DNA from: Lachnospiraceae bacterium | GTDB taxonomy: Bacteria > Bacillota > Clostridia > Lachnospirales > Lachnospiraceae | Length of the DNA: 64,000 nucleotides | Assembly (NCBI GenBank): GCA_029054245.1 | Contig: JAIDFQ010000041.1 | Span: forward strand, 224,461 to 288,460 | Direction of reading: 5' to 3' | Shown: piece by piece, positions 16,555 through 25,373 of the stretch | Layout: each line of letters begins with the position of its first letter | Numbering within the stretch: position 1 is the first letter of the stretch | Translations under genes and position numbers: made by a program | The notes under the pieces: generated by a model | The model's input: only the letters and a program-made list of their open reading frames with translations | The model's database searches: none | What the model was told of the DNA's origin: nothing

Positions 16555-18336
16555 ATGGACGCTTCCGTCAGTATATTATTCTTAATCATCCTGGCAATTA
16601 TGACCCAGCACCTTGTCTCCTGGGCAGGCAGTATTCTGCATGAAGTCGCTAATGAAGAAACGCATTATGCGGTCTTCACGTTTCGCGACGACCGCAACAT
16701 GCCTATGACAACAAACATTTTAATGAACCTTTGCATCCCAAATGTCTTGATGATTTTCATTTTTATGTTTTCCCAGAAATTTCATCTGCCGTATGTGGAA
16801 AAGTACCTGCTACTCTATGTAATTTCTTTTTTTGTATATAGAATGCTTCTAATCTGTGTCATCCTAAGACGGAAAGAAATGTATTCTTTTCTTTATGAAT
16901 GGGCGATGACATTTGCAGGTATATGCCTTGCTCTCTTTCTAATCCGCTTCTTTCTATCCACCGAAAAAAATGTTTTCATCACCGCCTCAGAGCTGCGCGA
17001 AGAGTTGTGGTTTGTCATACTGATTATCCTCTATCAATTTTTCAAACAGATTCTGGATAAGAAGGTTTTGCAGAATAATGTTCTGAAGAAAGATCAGATT
17101 TCAAGATATATTATCCATAAATTCCAAAAATTTTACAATAGATACCAGCACTTGCTTTCTCTCAGTCTTCAAAACCGCGACCTATGTATCTTTCTGTATT
17201 CTATCATGATTTTTGAAGATTATAACCGCGGGCCAGTGGCGCGTTCCTTTGAGCGGCTCAAAACCCGCATGGGCAAAAGCGCTACTACGGGAATCATGCA
17301 AGTAAAATCAAATACGCCCTTATCGAATGAGGAAAGCGTCATTAAATTTTATAACTGGCTGGAAGAAGCGGCGGGCGGCTATACGCAGTTCGGCATGGAC
17401 GACGCACGTGTGTTTGATTTGGCATGGCAATATAATAATGATAATGCTTATGCCCAATCCGTTGTTTACATATATAATTGCTTATTTCAATATATTGATG
17501 AAGTTCCCAAGTATCGAAAAACTTTTTTTATGCGTACAACATATGATGGGCTTAGCGATTTGCCCGAAGCAGGAATATTCCCCTACCGCTTAGTCACTTG
17601 TGACAGCATGGATGCATTCTGCCAAACTATAAATTGCAATACTTATATCAATCTGGAAAAAGGAATCTATTGCATTCAGGATATCACACAGTCCACTCTT
17701 TGTGCAAAATTGGAACCGGTTGTTGACGGAACGGAATTGACCATCTACAACATCGAAAACATGCATATTCACGCTAATTGCTCCAGCTTAACAGTTGACG
17801 CCCGCTATGCCACAGTCTTGTCATGGAAAAATTGTAAGAACATCGTGATAGAGCACCTGACCTTAGGGCATGCTCCTGCCCCCGGCGAATGTACCGGCGC
17901 CGTATTGCAGTTTGAAAATTGCAGCAATATAACCGTAAAGCATTTGGAACTATACGGCTGCGGCACATATGGCATCGTCTGTCTGAACGGGAATATCACT
18001 ATTGAAAATTGTAAAATCCACCACTGCTCCTACGGCGGTATCTTATTGAACCGGTCAAATTGTGTGATAGATCACACGGAAATATATGATTGTGAGGATA
18101 CTTTTGAAAGCATTATAGATGCAATTGACAGCAATGTCATCATGAGCTGCTCAACCATATGCAATTGCTCTTCCCAAAGTCACATCTTACATTCCAGCAA
18201 TGCGTCTTTCATATGCCGGGATGTATTGATTCGTGGATGCAACGCTGCTTTAGAAATTACGAATCTGGAGCAAAAAAACGGTATACATGAGCAGGACAAT
18301 CAAATAAAGGCGCCAACACCTTTCCAATCAGATTAA
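16555..18336 (+). CDS. Membrane protein with lysozyme-like segment and right-handed beta-helix
   Basis: A 593-residue three-part protein. Residues 1-175 hold about five transmembrane helices. Near 205-250 a segment has a conserved-looking Glu (IMIFEDYNRGPVARSFERLK) and, 25 residues later, TTGIMQV, which resembles the E...GLMQ signature of lytic transglycosylases; this is a motif-level inference. From about 370 to 570 short N/C/G-rich turns recur (NITVKHLELYGCGTYGIV, ITIENCKIHHCSYGGILL), as in right-handed parallel beta-helices of polysaccharide-active enzymes. Start at 16555 follows GTGAGG. It is divergent from pepT and convergent with a GNAT gene. Possibly a cell-envelope glycan protein; function unproven. 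Confidence 0.75.
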   Translation: MDASVSILFLIILAIMTQHLVSWAGSILHEVANEETHYAVFTFRDDRNMPMTTNILMNLCIPNVLMIFIFMFSQKFHLPYVEKYLLLYVISFFVYRMLLICVILRRKEMYSFLYEWAMTFAGICLALFLIRFFLSTEKNVFITASELREELWFVILIILYQFFKQILDKKVLQNNVLKKDQISRYIIHKFQKFYNRYQHLLSLSLQNRDLCIFLYSIMIFEDYNRGPVARSFERLKTRMGKSATTGIMQVKSNTPLSNEESVIKFYNWLEEAAGGYTQFGMDDARVFDLAWQYNNDNAYAQSVVYIYNCLFQYIDEVPKYRKTFFMRTTYDGLSDLPEAGIFPYRLVTCDSMDAFCQTINCNTYINLEKGIYCIQDITQSTLCAKLEPVVDGTELTIYNIENMHIHANCSSLTVDARYATVLSWKNCKNIVIEHLTLGHAPAPGECTGAVLQFENCSNITVKHLELYGCGTYGIVCLNGNITIENCKIHHCSYGGILLNRSNCVIDHTEIYDCEDTFESIIDAIDSNVIMSCSTICNCSSQSHILHSSNASFICRDVLIRGCNAALEITNLEQKNGIHEQDNQIKAPTPFQSD

Positions 18337-18389
18337 CTGCCATCTTCGTTTGGCACTTCCCTAGAAATTGTAAACATATATTGCATTTT

Positions 18390-19262
18390 TTACGCATGAG
18401 ACAACGTAGGAAAAATCAGTTTATCCTTTTCAAAGTCTTCAAATCCAGTCCCTTTGACAAACAGCGTACAATCTTCTTCCCTGAAGGCTTCCACCTCACA
18501 GCCTTCAGCGTTTATCGGTGTAAATCCAAACCTCACCTGCCTGATCTCCTTGCCAAATGAGGCAAGGAGATCATCCATAGGACATTTCCTCTTAGAGAAA
18601 ATGTCATGAACAGTAAGCACATGCCCTTCTGCCTTCGCGATTACATAGGCATCATGCCTGCAATCATAGTAAACGCAATCCTGCATGGGACCGGTGACAT
18701 AAAAGAAAATCAGATTATCATTATCTACCATGCGAAAACGGCTGTAAGAAACGCTTCTCCCTATGGCATCCTCCAGATTTTTCCGTTCCGTACGCTCTTG
18801 CATGGAAATCTGCACCACACTGCTGCCCCGGGATGTGAAAAAAGGTTTTGTATAACAATATTCCATTGCCTTTTTAAAACCAAATTTAGGATAAAAATCT
18901 AAAACACTATCATTTGCAAACAGATATATGCCATCCACTTTCTGTCCATATTCTTTCTCTATTTCATTCATGATCTGCCGGATCAATCCCTGATTCCGAA
19001 AGCCCTCCTGTGTCATCACAGTGCCTAGCTGAATGAATCTCTTTCTCTGACCCTTCCAAAGAAAATCCATAAAATTGACAGACACGTTAGCGACTACCTT
19101 TCCATCTATCACGATGGAATGCGGATCATAACGTTCACTCCAATATCCGTTCTGATACCATTCTTCAAAATCCAGTCCGTCAAAGGTTTTACAGGCAAGC
19201 TGATTAAAGCTGCATCGCAGTTCATTCTGATTGCGGTAGTTCCTGATTATTTCTGTATTCAC
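18390..19262 (-). CDS. GNAT acetyltransferase with C-terminal domain
   Basis: A 290-residue protein. The N-terminal GNAT domain (about 1-150) shows VIDGKVVANVSVNFMDFLWK, then IQLGTVMTQEGFRNQGLIRQ, the beta4 strand and acetyl-CoA loop (R-x-Q-G-L), and the late motif LDFYPKFGFKKAME. The following 140 residues form a second mixed domain (ISMQERTERKNLEDAIGRSV, FGFTPINAEGCEVEAF) as in two-domain GNATs of the Eis-like type. Substrate unknown. The start follows GGGAGGTA. It is convergent with the beta-helix gene; their stops are 53 bases apart with no obvious terminator between. Confidence 0.8.
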   Translation of the reverse strand: MNTEIIRNYRNQNELRCSFNQLACKTFDGLDFEEWYQNGYWSERYDPHSIVIDGKVVANVSVNFMDFLWKGQRKRFIQLGTVMTQEGFRNQGLIRQIMNEIEKEYGQKVDGIYLFANDSVLDFYPKFGFKKAMEYCYTKPFFTSRGSSVVQISMQERTERKNLEDAIGRSVSYSRFRMVDNDNLIFFYVTGPMQDCVYYDCRHDAYVIAKAEGHVLTVHDIFSKRKCPMDDLLASFGKEIRQVRFGFTPINAEGCEVEAFREEDCTLFVKGTGFEDFEKDKLIFPTLSHA

Positions 19263-19285
19263 TGATTGTACCTCCCTTTTTCTAC

Positions 19286-19540
19286 TTATAGCTTTGCCAC
19301 AATATCCTCTAATACATAATTTTTCGCCTGTATAACAATGGTGTTCTCCTTAAAAACCTCATCTATGATCCTGTGCTCTAAAGCCCTTCTTTTCTCTAAA
19401 TGCGCAAGCAATCCTTTTAATCCTGTCAGTCCATGTTCTTTTCCCCCAGGTGAGGCTTCCAAGTACTTAATCATGAGCGGGAACCATAACTCATTCCCCT
19501 CCCCATCTGACCGCTCTTTCCTTATTACCTCAATCGCACC
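19286..19540 (-). pseudogene. Remnant of an unidentified gene
   Basis: A minus-strand frame beginning after a TAA near 19540 codes GAIEVIRKERSDGEGNELWF and then about 64 residues ending VLEDIVAKL. The only ATG (19474) has no ribosome site, and upstream of the TAA the same frame again looks coding (RYKIIYLDVADI) before another stop. This suggests a gene broken by nonsense changes. The family is not recognised. It lies 23 bases upstream of the GNAT at 19262. The bases 19541-19812 hold nothing else I can name beyond the leader of the GH2 gene. Confidence 0.35.
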
Positions 19541-19812
19541 TTAAATGTCCGCCACGTCCAAGTAAATAATCTTATATCGCTACCTCTCCTCCCCACCAAT
19601 AAACTGATTTAACCATACCTGTCCGAAACGCAAAAATCAAGCCAAAACCACATTTTTTTCTGTAGGTGTCACATCGCCCTTGCTACACCGCCCTGTGGGT
19701 TGAACTGTTACAATAAAAGGAACAATATGGGTGAAATTCCATAGGATATTTGAAGGAAATATGGTAAAATAGTAATGTCATTTAGCAGTATAGATCAGAT
19801 AAGGAGTATGCT

Positions 19813-21798
19813 ATGAATTTCTCAGATGCCTTTAAAAGTATCATAAAACCTCACGATAAGGACACGCTTCTTCCTCTTTCCACCAGCTTTGGGGAAAACT
19901 TATCTGCGGACAGGGTATTACCAGAATATCCCCGTCCACAGATGCAAAGGGACTCTTTTCTCTCGCTGAATGGGCATTGGGATTATGCCATCACCCAAAC
20001 GACTGACTTTCCCGACCAATTTGACGGAAAAATCTTGGTTCCTTTTTCTCCGGAATGTTCTTTATCAGGCGTAAACAGACAGTTACAGCCTTCTGAGTTT
20101 CTTTGGTATCACACGATTCTCCCTGTCATGGACAAGCCAGTTTTGCATGACACACATTTCATTCTGCATTTTGGAGCAGTGGATTACAGGGCAGAAATTT
20201 ATTTCAATAAAAAGCATATTTTTTCCCACAAAGGAGGCTATCTACCTTTTGAGGTAGACATTACAGACTATGTGCATAATGCTAAAAATGATTTGACAGT
20301 GATGGTGCAAGACACCACTGGTCTTGAAAGCCAGGCAAGAGGAAAGCAGTCCCTCCACCGCGGCGGCATTTTTTATACAGCACAAAGCGGTATCTGGCAG
20401 AGCGTCTGGCTGGAGCAGGTTCCCGCCGCCCATATAACGGATTTGTGGTTTGAAACCGACTATGATGCACATCAAGTCACTGCTCATGTGAAAGGCACGG
20501 CAGAACACACAACTGCCTCTGCACACGATATTCCGCTTCTGTCGCTGTCGATTCTTGCGAAAGGAACGGAAATTGTCCATCAGTCCCTGACATGCGCATT
20601 TCATGATTCCTCCAGGTCTGACTATCCCCCTAAATCCGGCAAAAATCAGACCTTTTCCGCTTCCCTTTCTTTTACCCTTCCGAAAGATGCCTTTTATAGC
20701 TGGAGCCCGGAAGAGCCTTTTTTGTATGATGTACGTCTGCGTTTCGGAAAGGACACCATACAAAGCTATTTTGCCATGCGTATTTTCACCATTGAAAAAG
20801 CAGATGCCTCTGAAAATGCAATCCCAGTTTTCTGCTTGAATCATAAACCCTATTTTCTGATGGGCGTGCTGGACCAGGGCTATTGGCCGGACGGTCTCTA
20901 CACTGCCCCTTCCGATGAAGCGCTCATTTATGATATTACCGCCATGAAATCTCTCGGTTTCAATATGCTGCGCAAACACGTCAAAATAGAAACCGCCAGA
21001 TGGTATTACCACTGCGACCGGCTGGGCATGATTGTCTGTCAGGATATGGTAAACGGCGGAAGCTGCTACCATATGCCCGTTATCAGTTATCTTCCCACCC
21101 TGTTTCCCAAGCTCTCCTCTCATCTGGAGGACTCCCATTATGCCATGCTCTCTCGAAAAGATGAAGCTGCCCGGATACAATGGGAAAAAGAATGCGGGGA
21201 AACCATTGATTATCTGAAATTCTTTCCTTCCATTGCAATCTGGGTTCCCTTCAACGAAGGCTGGGGACAGTTCGATACTGCGCGAATCACGGATATGATA
21301 AAGAGAAAAGATCCTTCCCGCCTAGTTGACTCTGCCAGCGGATGGTTCGACCAGAACTGCGGCGATTTTATCAGTATACACAATTACTTCCGCCCTCTCT
21401 CCGTTCCCGTAAAGGACTGGAGCACACGAGCATTTCTTCTATCCGAATACGGTGGATTTGCCTGCCATATAAAGGAACATTCCAGCGTGAACCGTATTTT
21501 TGGATATAAACGCTATGATACCCTCGCGGATTTTCGCCGCGCTTATCACAACCTGATAGAAAAATCTCTGCTGCCCCTTAAGAAACAGGGGCTTAGCGGA
21601 GCAGTGTTTACACAGCTTTCGGACGTGGAGGAAGAAGTGAATGGGATATTGACTTATGATAGGAAGGTAAATAAGCTGAGAAAATCCTCTAATCCCCCAT
21701 CATCTTCTGAAGTTTACGGCGCACGTGGATGTATGCCGGTATCAGGAAGGCATCTGCAAACACCCATGCCAGCGGACTTGCAAAGCAGGCACCTATAA
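19813..21798 (+). CDS. Glycoside hydrolase family 2 (beta-galactosidase/glucuronidase-like)
   Basis: Intracellular exo-glycosidase of 661 residues; no signal peptide. The N-terminal sugar-binding jelly roll includes FLWYHTILPV, VDYRAEIYFN and LHRGGIFYTAQSGIWQSVWL (the G(I/P)WQ motif of GH2). The immunoglobulin-like domain follows, then the barrel with LGFNMLRKHVKIE, the acid/base glutamate in WVPFNEGWGQFD and the nucleophile glutamate in LLSEYGGFACH. Typical GH2 end sequence NGILTYDRKVNKL is followed by about 40 unrelated residues read antisense to the MATE gene, so the stop overlaps that gene by 110 bases. AAGGAG precedes the start. The substrate sugar is not decidable. Confidence 0.88.
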   Translation: MNFSDAFKSIIKPHDKDTLLPLSTSFGENLSADRVLPEYPRPQMQRDSFLSLNGHWDYAITQTTDFPDQFDGKILVPFSPECSLSGVNRQLQPSEFLWYHTILPVMDKPVLHDTHFILHFGAVDYRAEIYFNKKHIFSHKGGYLPFEVDITDYVHNAKNDLTVMVQDTTGLESQARGKQSLHRGGIFYTAQSGIWQSVWLEQVPAAHITDLWFETDYDAHQVTAHVKGTAEHTTASAHDIPLLSLSILAKGTEIVHQSLTCAFHDSSRSDYPPKSGKNQTFSASLSFTLPKDAFYSWSPEEPFLYDVRLRFGKDTIQSYFAMRIFTIEKADASENAIPVFCLNHKPYFLMGVLDQGYWPDGLYTAPSDEALIYDITAMKSLGFNMLRKHVKIETARWYYHCDRLGMIVCQDMVNGGSCYHMPVISYLPTLFPKLSSHLEDSHYAMLSRKDEAARIQWEKECGETIDYLKFFPSIAIWVPFNEGWGQFDTARITDMIKRKDPSRLVDSASGWFDQNCGDFISIHNYFRPLSVPVKDWSTRAFLLSEYGGFACHIKEHSSVNRIFGYKRYDTLADFRRAYHNLIEKSLLPLKKQGLSGAVFTQLSDVEEEVNGILTYDRKVNKLRKSSNPPSSSEVYGARGCMPVSGRHLQTPMPADLQSRHL

Positions 21799-23035
21799 AT
21801 CCGAACTTGGGAACCAGCACTAACCCAGCCAGCGTTCTTGCTATCATTTCAAATACGCCTGCTAATATGGCAAAGGTACTAAAGCCCATTCCCTGTATCA
21901 TGAACCGGATGATGTTGACCAAAGCCAGCGGAATATAGAAGGAGCTGCTGACGATCAGCAATAGTCTTGCATCGTGGAGCAACTGTTTTTCTCCTGAATC
22001 TACAAACAAAGCCGCCAGATTTTCACCGAAGATAAACAACACTACAAACGCAATCACAGAATAGATTACTCCCAGCAGGATACAGCTCTTAAGTCCCTGA
22101 CCAAGACGGTCAAGCTTCTTTGCGCCAACGTTCTGCCCTCCGTAGGTCGCCATGGTAGAACCCATGGCATCAAATGCGCAGCAGAAGAACATACCTACCT
22201 TATTGCCTGCAGTGACAGATGCCACAGCTAAGGAGCCCAGTGTGTTCACTGCAGTCTGCAGGATAACGGAGCCGATTGCTGTGATGGAATACTGCAGTCC
22301 CATGGGAATACCCATTCCGCACAAGACCCTCATATGGGATAAGTTGATCTTCCACTCTTCTTTCGTAATATGCAGAATCTCAAACTTTTTCATCATATAA
22401 AAAAGGCATAAAATCCCGGAAATCAGCTGTGACACCACAGTCGCCACTGCGGCGCCGGCAACGCCCATCTGAAAATTGATGATACATAAAAGGTCGAGAC
22501 CAATATTTAAAAAGGAGGAAAGCGTCAGGAAATATAACGGCGTCTTACTGTCTCCCATGGAACGGATGATTCCTGATAAAATATTATAAAGGTAAGTGGC
22601 AGGAATGCCCAAAAAGATGATGACGATATAAATATAAGCATCCTCAAAAATATCCGCCGGTGTCTTCATCCATGTCAAAATATTTCTGCACAAAGCAACC
22701 ACGATTACCGTCATGACCACAGAAAAGACAAGGGCAAGCCATGCGCAGTTGGCAACAAACTGCCGCATCCCCGAATAATCCTTTGCGCCGAATTTATGCG
22801 CCACCGGTATAGCGAAGCCGCTACAGACCCCCATACAAAACCCAATAATCATAAAATTGATCGATCCAGTCGCACCCACGCCAGCCAATGCGTTCACACC
22901 CAGAATACGGCCTACGATGATCGTATCTACCACACTATAAAACTGTTGGAACAAAAAACCAAATAAAAGGGGAAGTGAAAACCCCAAAATCAATTTCATG
23001 GGAGAGCCTACCGTCATATCCTTCGTCGATTCCAT
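21689..23035 (-). CDS. MATE family efflux transporter
   Basis: Cation-coupled multidrug/toxic-compound exporter of 448 residues with twelve predicted transmembrane helices. Family landmarks are PLLFGFLFQQFYSVVDTIIV at helix 1, GVGATGSINFMIIGFCMGV at helix 2, the GMRQFVANCAWLALV region, and the second-half repeat GNKVGMFFCCAFDAMGSTMA. ATG at 23035 is chosen over the in-frame TTG at 23041 since TTAGGAGG lies just upstream. Convergent with the GH2 gene, overlapping its 3' end by 110 bases. No adjacent regulator; drug specificity unknown. Confidence 0.93.
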   Translation of the reverse strand: MESTKDMTVGSPMKLILGFSLPLLFGFLFQQFYSVVDTIIVGRILGVNALAGVGATGSINFMIIGFCMGVCSGFAIPVAHKFGAKDYSGMRQFVANCAWLALVFSVVMTVIVVALCRNILTWMKTPADIFEDAYIYIVIIFLGIPATYLYNILSGIIRSMGDSKTPLYFLTLSSFLNIGLDLLCIINFQMGVAGAAVATVVSQLISGILCLFYMMKKFEILHITKEEWKINLSHMRVLCGMGIPMGLQYSITAIGSVILQTAVNTLGSLAVASVTAGNKVGMFFCCAFDAMGSTMATYGGQNVGAKKLDRLGQGLKSCILLGVIYSVIAFVVLFIFGENLAALFVDSGEKQLLHDARLLLIVSSSFYIPLALVNIIRFMIQGMGFSTFAILAGVFEMIARTLAGLVLVPKFGFIGACFASPLAWVFADAFLIPAYIHVRRKLQKMMGD

Positions 23036-23061
23036 AACCAATCCTCCTAATTTCTATATAG

Positions 23062-23105
23062 AAAAAGCCTGTGTGATTAACCAAGTAGAGTATAATCACA
23101 CAGGC
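23062..23105 (-). terminator. Intrinsic terminator of the kinase/isomerase operon
   Basis: GCCTGTGTGATTA (23067-23079) and TAATCACACAGGC (23093-23105), a perfect 13-base stem with a 13-base loop, followed on the minus strand by five T residues (A run 23062-23066). It lies 54 bases after the isomerase-like stop and before the MATE start. Confidence 0.88.
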
Positions 23106-23158
23106 ATTAAAATGCTATCATCAATTGTGACAAAAAATAAATTTATTTTGCCGTTTTT

Positions 23159-24643
23159 TTAAGCAAAAGGATTCTCCGACTTGTACAGCATCCCCTTAGG
23201 CTGATTGAACCCAATCTCATCCAGCTCAACACCGATATACTTAAAGACCTCGAACAGCGCCTTTCCGTAATGACCGAATGCTACTGCCCCGTGGTGCGGA
23301 TAGTTGCCCTCAATCAAAACATGACGGTAGAATCTTCCCATTTCAGGAATCGCAAATACGCCGATACCACCAAAGGATCTGGTTGCCACAGGAAGAACCT
23401 CCCCCTGCGCGATATAGCCGCGAAGCTTGCAGTCTGCTGTGGACTGGAGACGATAGAATGTAATATCACCCGGCATAATATCGCCTTCCAATGTACCGTT
23501 GGTAACCTCCTCTGGCAAAGACCTTGCCATAATCATCTGGTTCTTCATACTGCAGAATGCCAGCTTCTTGGAGCAGGTATTGCCACAGTGGAATCCCATA
23601 AAGGTATCCTTGTGAGTATAGTCAAATTTGTCCTTGATAGACTCCTCATACATATCCGCCGGCACAGTATTGTTGATATCTAACAGTGTGACGACATCAT
23701 TACTTACTGCTGCACCGATGAACTCGCTTAAGCATCCATAAATGTCTACTTCACAGGATACAGGAATTCCCATGCCTGTCAGGCGGCTGTTTACATAGCA
23801 AGGCACGAAACCAAACTGCGTCTGGAATGCAGGCCAGCACTTTCCGGCAATAGCAACATACTCGCGATAGCCTTTATGTGCCTCTACCCAGTCAAGCAGG
23901 GTCAGCTCATACTGTGCCAGCTTTGCCAAAATCTCAGGCTTCTGGTTGCCCTCACCCAGTTCTTCTTCCATCTCTTTGACCTTGGCAGGAATTCTTTCGT
24001 CTCCTTCATGTTTATTGAATGCCTCAAACAAATCCAGTTCCGAATTTTCTTCAATTTCCACGCCCAAATTATACAGCTGCTTGATTGGTGCATTACATGC
24101 AAGGAAATTCAGCGGTCTGGGACCAAAGCTGATGATCTTCAGGCTCTTTAATCCTACGATTGCCCTTGCAATAGGAACAAATTCATTGATCATATCTGCA
24201 CATTCATCAGCCGTTCCTACCGGATATTCCGGAATATACGCCTTGATATTGCGAAGCTTTAAATTATAGCTTGCATTGAGCATACCACAGTAAGCATCTC
24301 CGCGTCCGCCCACTAAATCATTTTGACTTTCCTCTGATGCGGCAACAAACATGGAAGGTCCGTCAAAATGCTTTGCCAACAGCGTTTCAGAAATTTCCGG
24401 ACCGAAGTTTCCAAGATATACGCACAGCGCATTGCATCCTTCCTTTTTGATATCTTGAAGCGCCTGCACCATATGGATCTCACTTTCCACGATACAAACC
24501 GGGCACTCGTAAATATCAGCCTCATCGTATTTTGCCTTGTAAGCAGCCACTAGCGCTTTTCTTCTGTTGACAGACAGCTCTTCCGGGAAGCAGTCACGGC
24601 TTACTGCAACGATTCCAATCTTCACTTTTGGTAAATTGTTCAT
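23159..24643 (-). CDS. L-fucose/L-arabinose isomerase-family protein
   Basis: A 494-residue ketol isomerase-like protein. The N-terminal Rossmann-like half (KIGIVAVSRDCFPEELSVNR ... NALCVYLGNFGPEISETLLA) and the C-terminal half (CEVDIYGCLSEFIGAAV, DTFMGFHCGNTCSKKL, EGNYPHHGAVAFGHYGKALF) match the fucose/arabinose isomerase superfamily, with the His/Glu metal-site region in the middle (CEVD) and the late HHG. It is third in an operon after an FGGY kinase and a DUF4867 gene. Expected reaction: aldose to ketose isomerisation supplying the kinase. Which sugar (a pentose or deoxyhexose) is not visible. AGGAGGAATG precedes the ATG. Confidence 0.82.
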   Translation of the reverse strand: MNNLPKVKIGIVAVSRDCFPEELSVNRRKALVAAYKAKYDEADIYECPVCIVESEIHMVQALQDIKKEGCNALCVYLGNFGPEISETLLAKHFDGPSMFVAASEESQNDLVGGRGDAYCGMLNASYNLKLRNIKAYIPEYPVGTADECADMINEFVPIARAIVGLKSLKIISFGPRPLNFLACNAPIKQLYNLGVEIEENSELDLFEAFNKHEGDERIPAKVKEMEEELGEGNQKPEILAKLAQYELTLLDWVEAHKGYREYVAIAGKCWPAFQTQFGFVPCYVNSRLTGMGIPVSCEVDIYGCLSEFIGAAVSNDVVTLLDINNTVPADMYEESIKDKFDYTHKDTFMGFHCGNTCSKKLAFCSMKNQMIMARSLPEEVTNGTLEGDIMPGDITFYRLQSTADCKLRGYIAQGEVLPVATRSFGGIGVFAIPEMGRFYRHVLIEGNYPHHGAVAFGHYGKALFEVFKYIGVELDEIGFNQPKGMLYKSENPFA

Positions 24644-24722
24644 TTTTCATTCCTCCTGTTTCATACATTGTTTATCGTTTCCTTACTATCCCAGCGTACT
24701 TTCGCACGCGAATAACCTCATC

Positions 24723-25346
24723 TTACTCATTGATGCAGAGATTTTTCCCTACAAGCCCCATAGGGCTTCCTTCGGGAAGTCCGCCTTCCGGATGACCTAA
24801 AAGCCATTTATTCTTTGCTGTCAGATGTGCATCCTCGCCGCCTGCATGCCCTCTCTCTAAATCCAGATTGGTTCCCTTCGGCAGAACAATTGCAACCTTA
24901 AATCCGGCGCCGTCCACACCGCAGGGAGCATAGTGCAGTGTCGTTGCATATACCTCCACTGCCGTTCCCTTGGGTACAAGAAACGCCTCCACAAGAGAAG
25001 TATCATAGGTAAAATCTTCCGTGATATCCTGCTGACTGCCCAACATTAAAACTGCGTCCGTAGCTGCCACATTGATTTCAGAACTCCTGTGATACTCAAG
25101 CGCATTGAGCATAGAATTATGACCATTGCAGTATCCCACCTGAATCGGAAGTTCCCCGTATACCTTGTCAGTCAATTCTTTCATCACCGGAAGCGACTCA
25201 AGCGCTGGCAGACCGGGAACATATTCCACTCCATCAGGCAGCGGCGTGCTCTCCTCCATGGTCCTTAAAAGACCTGAAAAGTCAATGTCCTTCACGACTC
25301 TTCCGTACTTTTTAAACCGCTCATCTGTCACATTGTAGATTTTCAT
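24723..25346 (-). CDS. DUF4867 family protein
   Basis: A 207-residue cytoplasmic protein of the uncharacterised DUF4867 family, recognised from its company and sequence: LPIQVGYCNGHNSMLNALEY, then SSEINVAATDAVLMLGSQQD, VEAFLVPKGTAVEVYATTLH and the invariant-looking HYAPCGVDGAGFKVAIVLPK. The strand pattern with conserved His and Glu suggests a cupin fold and a sugar-isomerising or mutarotating role; that is inference. It sits between an FGGY kinase (27 bases upstream) and the fucose/arabinose isomerase-like gene (79 bases downstream), a recurrent arrangement in Clostridia. Confidence 0.8.
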   Translation of the reverse strand: MKIYNVTDERFKKYGRVVKDIDFSGLLRTMEESTPLPDGVEYVPGLPALESLPVMKELTDKVYGELPIQVGYCNGHNSMLNALEYHRSSEINVAATDAVLMLGSQQDITEDFTYDTSLVEAFLVPKGTAVEVYATTLHYAPCGVDGAGFKVAIVLPKGTNLDLERGHAGGEDAHLTAKNKWLLGHPEGGLPEGSPMGLVGKNLCINE

Positions 25347-25373
25347 TTTGTAGCCCCATCCTTTCCATCATAT

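Noticed and set aside
20242..21180. 312-codon frame antisense to the GH2 gene
   Set aside because: Shadow of the GH2 coding sequence, which has clear catalytic motifs; no domain in the antisense product.
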